This document shows positions 44,731 to 53,723 of a DNA stretch of 64,000 nucleotides, in pieces. Source of the stretch: Fen-1258 sp947085815 (GTDB taxonomy: Bacteria > Bacteroidota > Ignavibacteria > Ignavibacteriales > Melioribacteraceae); the NCBI GenBank assembly GCA_947085815.1, contig CAMTXU010000032.1, positions 1 to 64,000 on the forward strand, given 5' to 3'. A program made the position numbers and the translations under genes. The notes beneath the pieces are model-generated. The model searched no databases. It saw nothing but the letters and a program-made list of their open reading frames with translations, and was not told the DNA's origin. Each line of letters opens with the position of its first letter. Within the stretch, counting starts at the first letter, position 1.

Positions 44731-46833
44731 ATGACATTTCTCAATCCCGCAATTTTATTTGGTTTGCTTGCCGCTTCAATCCCTATTGTGCTGCACTTTC
44801 TTAATCTGCGTAAATTGAAAAAGATTGAGTTTAGCACTCTTGCGTTTTTGAAGGAACTGCAGAAAACTAAGATCAAGCGGATAAAGCTGAAACAATGGCT
44901 ACTCCTTTTATTGCGCATATTGATCATTACTCTTCTGGTTATGTCTTTCGCCAGACCAACTGTTAAAAATTTTTCTGTTGGAAATTCTTCCGCAGCAAAA
45001 ACAACCGCAGTAATAATTCCCGACAATACTTTCAGTATGTCTGCCGTAACCGAAAACGGATCGTATCTAAACCAGGCAAAAAGGATCGCGAAAAATCTTC
45101 TCAATAACTTTCATGAAGGGGATGAAATTGCAACCATTCCCGTTGGCGCATTATCATTTGAAACCACAAAGCCAACTACAAATTTTAAGCAAGTGACACA
45201 ATCGATTGATGAACTGCAAATTTCATCTATCTCCAAAACTTTGAATGAAGCGGTGATTAGTGCCTCGCAGATAATATATCAATCCCAAAATTATAATAAA
45301 GAAATTTATCTGCTAACGGATTTTCAAAAAGGTCGAATTTATAATTCGCCAAAAGAAATATCCGATCTTTCCGGAATGCTCGGTGAAGCAACACGAATCT
45401 ATCTGATAGATGTTGGCGGAAAAGAAATTGTAAATCTCGGTATAGAGGAATTCGCTCCGTCAAATCAAATATTTGAAATCGGAAAAACAGTTGGTTTCAC
45501 CGCTCGTATAAAAAATTATTCCTCTCAAACGGTAAATAATTCTGTAGTCTCTCTATTTGTAAATGGAAAACGAAGCGCGCAGCAAAGTTTGAATCTATCG
45601 GCTGGAGAAGTAAAAGAGATCTCTTTTGAGACTACTCTAACTGACACAGGATTGGTGAATATTACTGCGGAATTAGAAGATGATGAAATTCTTCAGGACA
45701 ATAAAAGATTCTTTAGCATGTACATTCCAGATAAAATTACTTTACTTGTATTAACCGATTTAATTGAGGACGCAAAATTCATTAAGCTGGCATTAGATGA
45801 CCCGCAGAGGAAAATTAGTATAACGACTAACAGCACTTCACAATTGCCGTCAATAAATTTGAAAAACTATGACGCGGTAATTTTAATTGGAACGGAGAAA
45901 AATTCGGATTGGAAAAATTTAGCCGACTATATTTATTCCGGTAGCAGAGTTACTATAATGCCCGGTTCGCAGAGCACGCTTCCTAATTATCAAAAAATTT
46001 GTGCAGTATTAAATATTCCGCCTCCTACTAAAGCAGTCGGAAAGATTAATTCTCAAGATTCCCCCGCGCTGATTGATAAGATTGATTTTCAAAATCCTCT
46101 CTTTGCGGATCTATTCGAGAATAAAAAGCAGCTGCAGATTGAATCGCCCGGAATATATTACTATTTCAAAATATACCCTGGCAGCAACGGTAAAAGCTTG
46201 ATCTCCATGTTCGATAACTCTTCTTTTCTAAGCGAATATAAAATTGGCGGCGGAAAAGTTTTACTCTTTAACTCCGCGCCCGTCTTAAGCTGGAATGATT
46301 TTCCGGTCAAAGGTTTTTTTGCACCCCTGATTAACAAATTGATTTTTTATTCAGCTTCAAAAGTGAAAGAGCAGAGTAATTATTTTGCCGGTCAGGATGT
46401 TGTTGCGGACATTTCAAATCATCCGGGTCCGCAAATTATAATTCAAAAACCGGGTGGAGTTAAGGAATTTGTAAATGCGGATTCTCTCTCAAACAAAAAT
46501 TTTCTTCAGCATTCAAAGACGGATGAAACCGGCACTTACAAATTTTATTCTGGCAGCAAACTTCTCGATTACATTTCGATAAATCACGATCCGCGCGAAT
46601 CTGTTAATGAAAGATTCTCCGAATCCGATTTTGAAGAGTATCTAAAAGAGACAGGGTTTAATGGCAGGCTGGTTTCTCTAACTTCCAATGATGATTTTTC
46701 AAAAATAATTTATCAATCCCGTTTTGGAACTGAACTCTGGAAATATTTATTAATTGCCGTTCTTCTACTAGCAATTATAGAATCGGTAGTAGTAAGAAGT
46801 TCTAAAAAAGAATTAGCCGAAGTAAGCAGTTAA
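44731..46833 (+). CDS. BatA domain-containing membrane protein
   Basis: A 700-residue protein. The N-terminal 75 residues hold the BatA/aerotolerance-operon membrane signature (FLNPAILFGLLAASIPIVLHFLNLRKLKKIEFST...LLLLLRILIITLLVMSFARP). A VWA-like region follows (IPDNTFSMSAV), then a long periplasmic part with beta domains and a C-terminal helix (LLIAVLLLAIIESVVV). Such proteins sit with MoxR/VWA genes, not found here. The function is unclear. The gene starts 43 bp after a palindromic repeat. Confidence 0.85.
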   Translation: MTFLNPAILFGLLAASIPIVLHFLNLRKLKKIEFSTLAFLKELQKTKIKRIKLKQWLLLLLRILIITLLVMSFARPTVKNFSVGNSSAAKTTAVIIPDNTFSMSAVTENGSYLNQAKRIAKNLLNNFHEGDEIATIPVGALSFETTKPTTNFKQVTQSIDELQISSISKTLNEAVISASQIIYQSQNYNKEIYLLTDFQKGRIYNSPKEISDLSGMLGEATRIYLIDVGGKEIVNLGIEEFAPSNQIFEIGKTVGFTARIKNYSSQTVNNSVVSLFVNGKRSAQQSLNLSAGEVKEISFETTLTDTGLVNITAELEDDEILQDNKRFFSMYIPDKITLLVLTDLIEDAKFIKLALDDPQRKISITTNSTSQLPSINLKNYDAVILIGTEKNSDWKNLADYIYSGSRVTIMPGSQSTLPNYQKICAVLNIPPPTKAVGKINSQDSPALIDKIDFQNPLFADLFENKKQLQIESPGIYYYFKIYPGSNGKSLISMFDNSSFLSEYKIGGGKVLLFNSAPVLSWNDFPVKGFFAPLINKLIFYSASKVKEQSNYFAGQDVVADISNHPGPQIIIQKPGGVKEFVNADSLSNKNFLQHSKTDETGTYKFYSGSKLLDYISINHDPRESVNERFSESDFEEYLKETGFNGRLVSLTSNDDFSKIIYQSRFGTELWKYLLIAVLLLAIIESVVVRSSKKELAEVSS

Positions 46834-46953
46834 AGGCTCCCCCCTTCACTCAACTATTACAAAATTATAAGAGAAAGAACTTTCCAATAAAGAAACCTGT
46901 AATTTTACGATAACCATTTTCAAGTAATCAGAATCCGGAATCGAGTATCAAGA

Positions 46954-48240
46954 ATGATAGAGATTATTAACAGAAAAAAGGAGCGGGCTATACTTGTCGC
47001 TCTTATTACCGGTGACTATTCCAAAGAGCAGGTAGAAGAACATTTAGAGGAATTGGAACTGCTTGCCGATACGGCGGGAGCCGAAGTAGTTTTTAAAATT
47101 ACACAAGATCGTCATAGACCGGATCCGGCGACATTTATTGGTAAAGGTAAAGCGGAAGAAATTGCTCAGTTAATTGAGTTGAACGATATTCAACTAGTAA
47201 TTTTTGATGACGATTTGAATCCCACACAGGTAAGAAATCTTGAAAAGATGCTTGAGCGGAAAATTTTAGACCGGAGCGGATTGATTCTTGACATATTTGC
47301 CTCGCATGCTAAGACGCGCGAAGCCAAAACGCAAGTTGAATTGGCGCAGCTTCAATATATGCTGCCGCGTTTAAGCAGGGCGTGGACTCACTTATCAAAA
47401 CAATATGGCGGTATCGGAACTAAAGGTCCCGGCGAAACACAAATTGAAACCGACCGGCGTATTATCCGCACACGTATAAGTAAACTGAAAGAGAATCTTA
47501 AAAGGATTGAAGCTCATCAGGAAACAAAAAGTGCCGGAAGAAAAGAATTTGTTACAGCTTGTTTGGTGGGTTATACAAACGCGGGTAAATCAACTTTGCT
47601 TAACCTTCTTACCAAAGCCGGCGTTCTTGCCGAAGATAAATTGTTTGCTACTCTAGATTCTACAACCCGCGCGTTTGAAATAGAAAAAAATAAAATAATA
47701 TTGCTGAGCGATACGGTAGGATTCATACGCAAACTTCCACATCACCTTATAGCGTCTTTCAAGACAACTTTAAGTGTTGTGAAGGAGGCGGACGTTATCC
47801 TTCACGTCATTGACGTCTCTAACGATTATTTTGAAGATCATATGAGAGTTGTGGAGTCAACGCTTGAGGAGCTGAACAGCAGCAAAAAAATTCAGATCAA
47901 AATATTTAATAAGGTTGACGCACTCAAGGAAAATAGCCGGATGGATTATGTCTCCCAGCAATTTAAGGACGGCTTACTTATCTCAGCCGAGCGGGGGATG
48001 AATATTGGAAAGTTGAAAAAGATGATGCTCGATCTCTACGAACAGAATTTTGTTGAGAGCACAGTGGAGCTTAAATTTCACGAGTCAAAACTTGTTTCCC
48101 AGTTGTATGAGATGGCGGAAATTCTTTCTGCAAATTACGATGAGGATAAAATTGTTGTTACATACCGGACAAATGCTTCGACTCATAATAAAATTCAAGG
48201 CATATTAAAATCACGAATAAAATCCGGAGATAAAAAGTGA
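46954..48240 (+). CDS. hflX: GTPase HflX
   Basis: A 428-residue ribosome-associated GTPase that splits stalled ribosomes. The N-terminal HflX domain is at about 1-190 (DPATFIGKGKAEEI, GPGETQIETDRR). The G domain has G1 GYTNAGKSTLLN, G3 DTVGFIRKLPHHL and G4 NKVD. Length is standard. Its stop overlaps the GTG start of the HutH-like gene in the form GTGA, so the two are translationally coupled. Confidence 0.96.
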   Translation: MIEIINRKKERAILVALITGDYSKEQVEEHLEELELLADTAGAEVVFKITQDRHRPDPATFIGKGKAEEIAQLIELNDIQLVIFDDDLNPTQVRNLEKMLERKILDRSGLILDIFASHAKTREAKTQVELAQLQYMLPRLSRAWTHLSKQYGGIGTKGPGETQIETDRRIIRTRISKLKENLKRIEAHQETKSAGRKEFVTACLVGYTNAGKSTLLNLLTKAGVLAEDKLFATLDSTTRAFEIEKNKIILLSDTVGFIRKLPHHLIASFKTTLSVVKEADVILHVIDVSNDYFEDHMRVVESTLEELNSSKKIQIKIFNKVDALKENSRMDYVSQQFKDGLLISAERGMNIGKLKKMMLDLYEQNFVESTVELKFHESKLVSQLYEMAEILSANYDEDKIVVTYRTNASTHNKIQGILKSRIKSGDKK

Positions 48241-49793
48241 AACTAATTCTGGACGGCAAATCACTCACTCTTGATAAAATTGAAAAATTTATTAATGAGA
48301 ATCATCAAGTTGCTCTATCGGGAGAAGCAAAAAAGAAAATTAATAGATCACGGGCTTTAATAGAACGCTGGATTAAAGAAAATAAAGTGATATACGGCGT
48401 CACCACCGGTTTCGGAGAATTTGCTAATGTAAAAATATCGGAAGGGGACACAGAAAAACTCCAGAGAAATTTAATTATAAGCCATTGCACTGGAGTAGGA
48501 GAAAACCTTCCTCCTTTAATTGTAAAAATTATGATGTTGCTCAGGGTTAACGCTCTTGCTCGCGGATATTCAGGAATACGGCTTTCAACATTGGAACACT
48601 TGATCGGCATGATCAATAATAACATCATTCCGGTTATTCCAACGCAAGGCTCGGTTGGGTCAAGCGGAGATCTCGCACCTCTTTCTCACCTTGTTCTTGC
48701 AATGATTGGCGAAGGTGATGTGCAGATCATCAAAAATGTTTTGGACGAAAATTCAACCGTAGCTAAAATTATCTCATCAAAGAGGGCATTCAAAAAATAT
48801 AGAATGAATGGTGTGAGACTTGGTGCTAAGGAGGGGCTTGCACTCATAAATGGCACACAGATGATGACCGCATTTGCCGCATGGATTACTATTCAATCCA
48901 AAAAATTGATAAAGACCGCGGATATAAGTGCGGCGCTGGCTCACGAAACTTTGCGCGGTACGGATAAAGCTTTTGATCTGCGTCTTCATAGGCTTAGACC
49001 CTACGCCGGGCAAATTACTACAGCTAAAAATTTGTTAAAACTTATCAAGGGAAGTGAAATCCGGTCTTCACATATAGAAGATGATGCCCGTGTACAGGAT
49101 TCTTATTCTATCCGGTGCATTCCGCAGATTCACGGAGCCAGCCGTGATACAATTAATTATGTCTGCTCGCTCGTGGAAATTGAATTGAACTCCGTTAATG
49201 ATAATCCTTTAATTTTTCCTGAAGAGGAAGATCACCTTGAAGGTGGAAATTTTCACGGACAACCAATGGCTCTTGCAATGGATTTTATGGCAATAGCCCT
49301 TTCAGAATTGTCTAATGTTGCCGAAAGAAGAATTGAGAGAATGGTAAACGGTTCTTTAAGCCAGCTGCCAAGATTTTTAACAAAGAAGGGAGGATTAAAT
49401 TCCGGTTTAATGATAGTTCAATATACTGCCGCTTCTTTGGTGTCGGAGAATAAAGTTTTTGCACATCCTGCAAGTGTCGATTCAATTCCAACATCGGCAA
49501 ATCAGGAAGATCATAACTCAATGGGATCCATTGCCGCGCGGAAGTGTTACCAAATATTAAAAAATGTCCAGACAGTAACTTCGATTGAGTTACTCACAGC
49601 GGCACAAGGTGTAGAATTTTTAAAGCCGTTGAAATGTGGAATTGGAACAAACGCTGCTTACCGGACAATTAGAAAAGTTATTCCACCTCTCGATGAGGAT
49701 AGAATTTTATATAAAGACATTCAGAAAGTATTAAAGTTAGTTCGCAGTGGAGAAATATTGAAAAATGTTGAATCTCTTGTAAAATTAAGCTAG
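48237..49793 (+). CDS. hutH: Histidine ammonia-lyase-like enzyme (SSG triad)
   Basis: A 518-residue lyase of the HAL/PAL/TAL family that uses an MIO group made from three residues. It shows Y53 in IYGVTTGFGEF, H83 in ISHCTGVG, the loop GSVGSSGDLAPLSH with the triad S142-S143-G144, and the glutamate of NQEDH that favours histidine. YSIRC supplies the carboxylate-binding Arg. It should turn histidine into urocanate. The usual triad is Ala-Ser-Gly; here the first residue is Ser. Start is GTG, coupled to hflX. No other hut genes are in view. Confidence 0.85.
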   Translation: MKLILDGKSLTLDKIEKFINENHQVALSGEAKKKINRSRALIERWIKENKVIYGVTTGFGEFANVKISEGDTEKLQRNLIISHCTGVGENLPPLIVKIMMLLRVNALARGYSGIRLSTLEHLIGMINNNIIPVIPTQGSVGSSGDLAPLSHLVLAMIGEGDVQIIKNVLDENSTVAKIISSKRAFKKYRMNGVRLGAKEGLALINGTQMMTAFAAWITIQSKKLIKTADISAALAHETLRGTDKAFDLRLHRLRPYAGQITTAKNLLKLIKGSEIRSSHIEDDARVQDSYSIRCIPQIHGASRDTINYVCSLVEIELNSVNDNPLIFPEEEDHLEGGNFHGQPMALAMDFMAIALSELSNVAERRIERMVNGSLSQLPRFLTKKGGLNSGLMIVQYTAASLVSENKVFAHPASVDSIPTSANQEDHNSMGSIAARKCYQILKNVQTVTSIELLTAAQGVEFLKPLKCGIGTNAAYRTIRKVIPPLDEDRILYKDIQKVLKLVRSGEILKNVESLVKLS

Positions 49794-49876
49794 CAAGGGA
49801 TTTGATAGCAGCGAGTAGAATTATTCACTGTGCTTTGAGAGAGTAGATAGGTTCAAAAGAAATGTAGGTTTCATTA

Positions 49877-49906
49877 TTCCTTCATTTCTTCATTTCTTCA
49901 TTTCTT
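49877..49906 (+). repeat. Short tandem repeat (TTCATTTC units)
   Basis: About three to four consecutive TTCATTTC-type octamers lie between the HutH-like gene and a small minus-strand gene. Confidence 0.6.
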
Positions 49907-49909
49907 CTT

Positions 49910-50080
49910 TCATTTTTTAATATCTCTTTTTTCCTTCATCCCTTTATAAACACTTTCACGCCCAAGCCGGTTTTTCCGGTCAATCCATTTATCAATTTTA
50001 AGGATTAAAAATCCAAACAATCCTAGTCCAATAAGGAGAAGGATTGTGACAAGAATAAAGACAATTGCATACAGATCCAT
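49910..50080 (-). CDS. Small single-span membrane protein of unknown function
   Basis: A 56-residue protein with one membrane helix (LYAIVFILVTILLLIGLGLFGFLIL) followed by a charged tail rich in Lys/Arg (DKWIDRKNRLG, ending KRDIKK). The ATG at 50080 has AAGGAG 5 nt upstream, which decides the start, although the frame opens 9 codons earlier. I recognise no family. It lies between the two ammonia-lyase genes on the opposite strand. Confidence 0.65.
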   Translation of the reverse strand: MDLYAIVFILVTILLLIGLGLFGFLILKIDKWIDRKNRLGRESVYKGMKEKRDIKK

Positions 50081-50127
50081 TTTACTCCTTCTTTTTGAAT
50101 TAGACACATTCTGACAGCAGTTATATT

Positions 50128-50250
50128 AGGGTATCTCTAATAACTTCTCCCGAAGGGATCCCTTTGGGAAAAAGCTAATCTGCAAAAATCCGTTTTTATT
50201 CGTTTTATCTGTATTCTATTTTTAAAATAATAGTTTTTAGAGATACCCAT
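50128..50250. repeat. MITE-like element, family C copy 2
   Basis: Terminal inverted repeats AGGGTATCTCTAATAACT and its inverted partner TAGTTTTTAGAGATACCC match over 12 contiguous bases and AACT after one mismatch. Inside lies a near-perfect palindrome CCCGAAGGGATCCCTTTGGG centred on GGATCC. No ORF. It sits upstream of the second ammonia-lyase gene. Confidence 0.75.
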
Positions 50251-50338
50251 TAAATAACTTACAAAATTTTCTTAATCGCTTTTTAATAAACTCTTATTAA
50301 GTTGTATATAACATTTTCTATCTCATGGAGGAATTATA

Positions 50339-51862
50339 ATGTCGATTGTTCTTGATGGTTCAAATCTAACAGTTGAGAAAGTTGTAGCAATTGCCCGCCA
50401 TAATGAAAAAGTAGAACTACACCCCGAAGCACTTCAAAGAATCAAAGCTTGCCGTTCGATGCTGGAAGAAAAAATTAATGCGCATGAAATTATGTACGGT
50501 GTGAATACAGGTATAGGTGAATTTTCCGAAGTCGTGTTGAATGATGAACAGGTCAAAGAATTTCAAAGGTATTTAATCTATAATCACGCGGCGGGAATTG
50601 GCGATCCCGCTCCAATAGAATATGTCCGCGGAGCGATGGCGGGGCGTATTAACGTTCATGCGCATGGAATGTCAGGAATTCGTCCCGAGATTACTCTTAC
50701 ATTAATCGAAATGCTGAATAAAGGAGTAACTCCGTTTGTATGTCAAAAAGGTTCGGTGGGTGCATGCGGAGATCTCGCGCCGATGAGTCAAATAGCTTTA
50801 TTACTTATGGGGGAAGGTGACGCATATTATAATGGTGAAAAACTTCCCGGAAAAGTTGCAATGGAAAAAGCGGGAATAAAAATTCCGGGACTTGAAGCGC
50901 GCGATGGTTTAGGAACAATTAATGGTTCGAATCTATTAACGGCGATGAGCGCAATTCATCTTTATGATATCAACCGTTGGTTAAAGCAAACGGAAATTGC
51001 ATGCGCTATGAGTCTTGAAGCATTATTCGCAAACTTGAAACCGTACGACAGCCGCCTTCACGAAGTTAGGGGATTTAAAGGCGCCGTTAGAAGCGCTCAA
51101 GCAATTTTGAAATGCATCAAAGGAAGCGATCTCCAAACAGGTAAATTGAAATCGAAGGTTCAAGATGCATATTCCATGCGGTCATCACCACAAGTTATAG
51201 GAGCGGCTCATGATGCCGTTGCTTACGCTAAGAGTCAGGTGGAAATAGAATTAAATGGTGTTGGCGATAATCCAATATTTATGCCCGAACATAAACTAAC
51301 TCTAACAGGCGCAAACTTTCAAGGCACTCCGGTATCATTACCAATGGATATGATCAGCGCGGCTGTTACAATGGTGAGCGTACTATCGGAAAGAAGATTG
51401 AACCGTTTGTTAAATCCGGCGTTAAGTATAGGTCTTCCCGACTTTTTAACCAAAGGCGCGGGAATGTTTTCCGGTTTGATGTTAAGTCAATATACGGCAG
51501 ATGCATTAATTGTTGAGCAAAGAATATTATCTGTCCCGGCATCAATCCAGTCAATTCCCGCGGCGGCAGATCAGGAAGATTTTGTCTCGATGGGTATGAA
51601 TACAGCAATTAAAAATGGACAGATCATTGATAACGCCTACGGTGTATTAGGAATTGAGTTTATCGCAGCGTCCCAGGCTCTCGATTTCAGAGAATTCACA
51701 AACGGTAAAGGAGTAACGAAGGCGAAACAAGTCGTACGAAAATATGTAGATCATCTTGATGTTGACCGCCCGCTATATCCCGATCATACTAAGATGAAAG
51801 AAATTGTTAAAAGCTGCGAGATACTGGAGGAGGTTGAAAAAGAAGTTGGCAGTCTGGAGTAA
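50339..51862 (+). CDS. MIO-family ammonia-lyase paralogue with Ala-Cys-Gly triad
   Basis: A 507-residue HAL/PAL/TAL-family protein, about 545 bp downstream of the HutH-like gene on the same strand but strongly diverged. It has Y53 in MYGVNTGIGEF, H83 in YNHAAGIG, QEDFVSMG and YSMRSSPQ, so most active-site positions are present. The MIO loop reads GSVGACGDLAPMSQ: A142-C143-G144, with the codon TGC at 50765-50767. The usual serine is replaced by cysteine. GGAGG precedes the ATG. Substrate is unknown (histidine, an aromatic amino acid or another). Confidence 0.85.
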   Translation: MSIVLDGSNLTVEKVVAIARHNEKVELHPEALQRIKACRSMLEEKINAHEIMYGVNTGIGEFSEVVLNDEQVKEFQRYLIYNHAAGIGDPAPIEYVRGAMAGRINVHAHGMSGIRPEITLTLIEMLNKGVTPFVCQKGSVGACGDLAPMSQIALLLMGEGDAYYNGEKLPGKVAMEKAGIKIPGLEARDGLGTINGSNLLTAMSAIHLYDINRWLKQTEIACAMSLEALFANLKPYDSRLHEVRGFKGAVRSAQAILKCIKGSDLQTGKLKSKVQDAYSMRSSPQVIGAAHDAVAYAKSQVEIELNGVGDNPIFMPEHKLTLTGANFQGTPVSLPMDMISAAVTMVSVLSERRLNRLLNPALSIGLPDFLTKGAGMFSGLMLSQYTADALIVEQRILSVPASIQSIPAAADQEDFVSMGMNTAIKNGQIIDNAYGVLGIEFIAASQALDFREFTNGKGVTKAKQVVRKYVDHLDVDRPLYPDHTKMKEIVKSCEILEEVEKEVGSLE

Positions 51863-51881
51863 TAATGAATGCTTTCCAGTA

Positions 51882-51977
51882 AACTTCCTTAAAACCGGGT
51901 TTTCACTAGAAGTAAAAACATGGGGTGGTGTAAAAATAAATTTGATCGGCGGAACCTGGATGACTATTGGCAAGTAA
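51882..51977 (+). pseudogene. Possible coding relic ending GGTWMTIGK
   Basis: A frame without a proper start reads on to the TAA at 51975 with a protein-like composition (GFSLEVKTWGGVKINL, then IGGTWMTIGK). I recognise no family. It could be another displaced gene tail, or a chance open frame of 31 codons. Confidence 0.25.
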
Positions 51978-52059
51978 AAGCGCTGAATGTAATTTTCTAA
52001 AAACAATAATTTAACAGTTGTGTGAAATAGAAATAGACTATAAAAACGAACAAATAAAT

Positions 52060-52207
52060 CCAGCATTTATGCTGGAGTTAAAGAAAGAAGTTTACCATAC
52101 GGACTTTAGTCCCAAAACAAAAGTGAATAACTGTGGCTATCCGTAGGATTCCTATGGAAAAGCCTAATTCATTGTGGTTATGAAGCCCCCCAACATAAAT
52201 GCCGGGG
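52060..52207. repeat. Intergenic repeat cluster (CCAGCAT hairpin and CCCC/GGGG pair)
   Basis: The gap 51863-52248 has no clear gene. CCAGCAT-TT-ATGCTGG (52060-52075) is a perfect hairpin, and CCCC...GGGG with CAT/ATG pairs lies at 52188-52207. The words resemble the repeat cluster at 35825-35992. Confidence 0.55.
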
Positions 52208-52248
52208 TTTAATTCACTCAACGGGTTAATTTATTATTTCTTGAGGTA

Positions 52249-53109
52249 ATGATGAGAGCGAACAAAAATAAATTATTAATGCTTTCTGTAATTGTGTCGG
52301 GTCTCTTTTTGATTAACGCTTGTTCCGCCGGGTCTAAAATGATTAGCTCATGGCAAAACAATGAAATTAAAATTGACGGCGATGCATCGGAATGGAATAA
52401 AAGTATACAGCAGCTTGCCGACAAGAAAATTTCCGTCGGTTTTCGAAATGATGAAAAATTTCTTTACGTCTGTTTGGTTTCGGAAGATCGCTCTAAAATA
52501 ATGATGATAACCAGAGCTGGATTAATTGTTTGGTTCGAACCCGAAAGCGGCGACAAAAACAAATTTGGAATCAGATATCCAATTGCTACAACATTATCAA
52601 CGTTAATGCCCACCCCAGGAATAAATATAAACCGGGAGGGAGAGCAGGGCTCAAACCTTGATAAGATTTTTAGTAAAGTGCTAGAACAACAATATGAATT
52701 TCAGATAATAAATAAAGATAAATTTCCTTTGACCGCTCTTCCAATTTTGAATAACGAAGGAATTGATGTGAAGCTGGGATATCATTCCAACCAATTTGTC
52801 TATGAAATAAAAGTTCCTCTTGCCGTAAATGCGGATTATTCTTTCGCGGTGGACGCAGTACCTGGAGAAAAAGTAAAAGTAAAATTTGAGACGGAAGAGT
52901 TAAATTTAGAAGGTATGCGTGGCGCTGGAGGTGGTGGAGGAATGTCTCAGGGTGATGGCGGAGGAATGCCCCCGGGTGGAGGGGGTCGATCTGGAGGTGG
53001 CAGACCAGGTGGTGGTATGAGAAATCCCGGCATGGGAGGCGGTAATATGTTTGAACCGCTCAATTATTCTGTCGAAATAAATTTAGAGATTGCCCCTAAA
53101 GCGAAATAA
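52249..53109 (+). CDS. Predicted lipoprotein with Gly-rich C-terminal region
   Basis: A 286-residue protein with a lipobox (SGLFLINACSAGS). The first domain opens with IDGDASEWNKSIQQ and FRNDEKFLYVCLVSED, like the DOMON/CBM9-type folds found in surface proteins. Near the C-terminus are ~45 residues dominated by Gly with Met, Arg and Pro (GGGGMSQGDGGGMPPGG). The chain ends in a short beta segment. The function is unknown. Two ATG codons are adjacent; either may start. Confidence 0.75.
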   Translation: MMRANKNKLLMLSVIVSGLFLINACSAGSKMISSWQNNEIKIDGDASEWNKSIQQLADKKISVGFRNDEKFLYVCLVSEDRSKIMMITRAGLIVWFEPESGDKNKFGIRYPIATTLSTLMPTPGININREGEQGSNLDKIFSKVLEQQYEFQIINKDKFPLTALPILNNEGIDVKLGYHSNQFVYEIKVPLAVNADYSFAVDAVPGEKVKVKFETEELNLEGMRGAGGGGGMSQGDGGGMPPGGGGRSGGGRPGGGMRNPGMGGGNMFEPLNYSVEINLEIAPKAK

Positions 53110-53164
53110 TTTTTTGGGATTTTATTAAAGCACAGATTGAATTTAAAAGAGACAGCCTCTTTCT

Positions 53165-53584
53165 TCATTTAGTCAACTCAAAGAAACTAGATAAATGAGC
53201 CTTCCTTCCGGTGGCTTCATCCCTTACAAAAAAAGTTATTTTGTAAATACCAAGTTTGAACGAAGCGTCGAGTTTTAGTTGTGTTTCGATTGGGAGATCA
53301 ATTAATCTTTCGGCGGATGATTTATCAATTACACCGGAAGAGAATTTTTCCAATAATCTTCCATCGGGAGTCTGGATATCCGCAAAGTAGGAAAGCTTTG
53401 CTCTGAATTTATTCTCCTCTTCATCCTGCACAAATCCTCTTGCGCGAACCGTTGCGGTTAATTCCCATCCGGAATCCATTGAATAAGCAAAAGATTCTGC
53501 GCTGAAGAGTTCAAATTTCTCAAACTTTTTAGAACAGGCGGTTATCAAAATAAGGATCGCGAGAAGAAAAATTAATTTTTTCAT
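53165..53584 (-). CDS. Predicted lipoprotein of unknown function
   Basis: A 139-residue protein with a lipoprotein signal (LIFLLAILILITACSKKF) and a mature beta-rich domain (WELTATVRARGF, LSYFADIQTPDG, YKITFFVRDEATG). I recognise no family. It converges on the Gly-rich lipoprotein gene and its position next to another exported-protein gene suggests an envelope role only by association. Confidence 0.7.
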   Translation of the reverse strand: MKKLIFLLAILILITACSKKFEKFELFSAESFAYSMDSGWELTATVRARGFVQDEEENKFRAKLSYFADIQTPDGRLLEKFSSGVIDKSSAERLIDLPIETQLKLDASFKLGIYKITFFVRDEATGRKAHLSSFFELTK

Positions 53585-53673
53585 TTAGTGCCCTTTAGAT
53601 TTTTATCAGCTGAAAAGTATATCGGAAAAATAAAAAAGAAATCAAAAAGTTGTATAAAGTTGAATAACTAAAA

Positions 53674-53696
53674 GAAAACCCCGCAACGCGGGGCTT
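53674..53696 (-). terminator. Intrinsic terminator after the DUF4920 gene
   Basis: CCCCGC, AAC, GCGGGG on the plus strand; on the minus strand the stem is followed by TTTTCTTTT. It lies 28 bp after the DUF4920 stop. Confidence 0.8.
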
Positions 53697-53723
53697 AATC
53701 ATCAACAAAAAGATTTTACGCGT

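Noticed and set aside
48305..48628. 107-codon minus-strand frame within the HutH-like gene
   Set aside because: Opposite-strand shadow of a strongly supported lyase gene.
50128..50250. Attenuator or riboswitch before the second ammonia-lyase
   Set aside because: The terminal inverted repeats and a second related copy at 40981-41114 fit a mobile repeat better.
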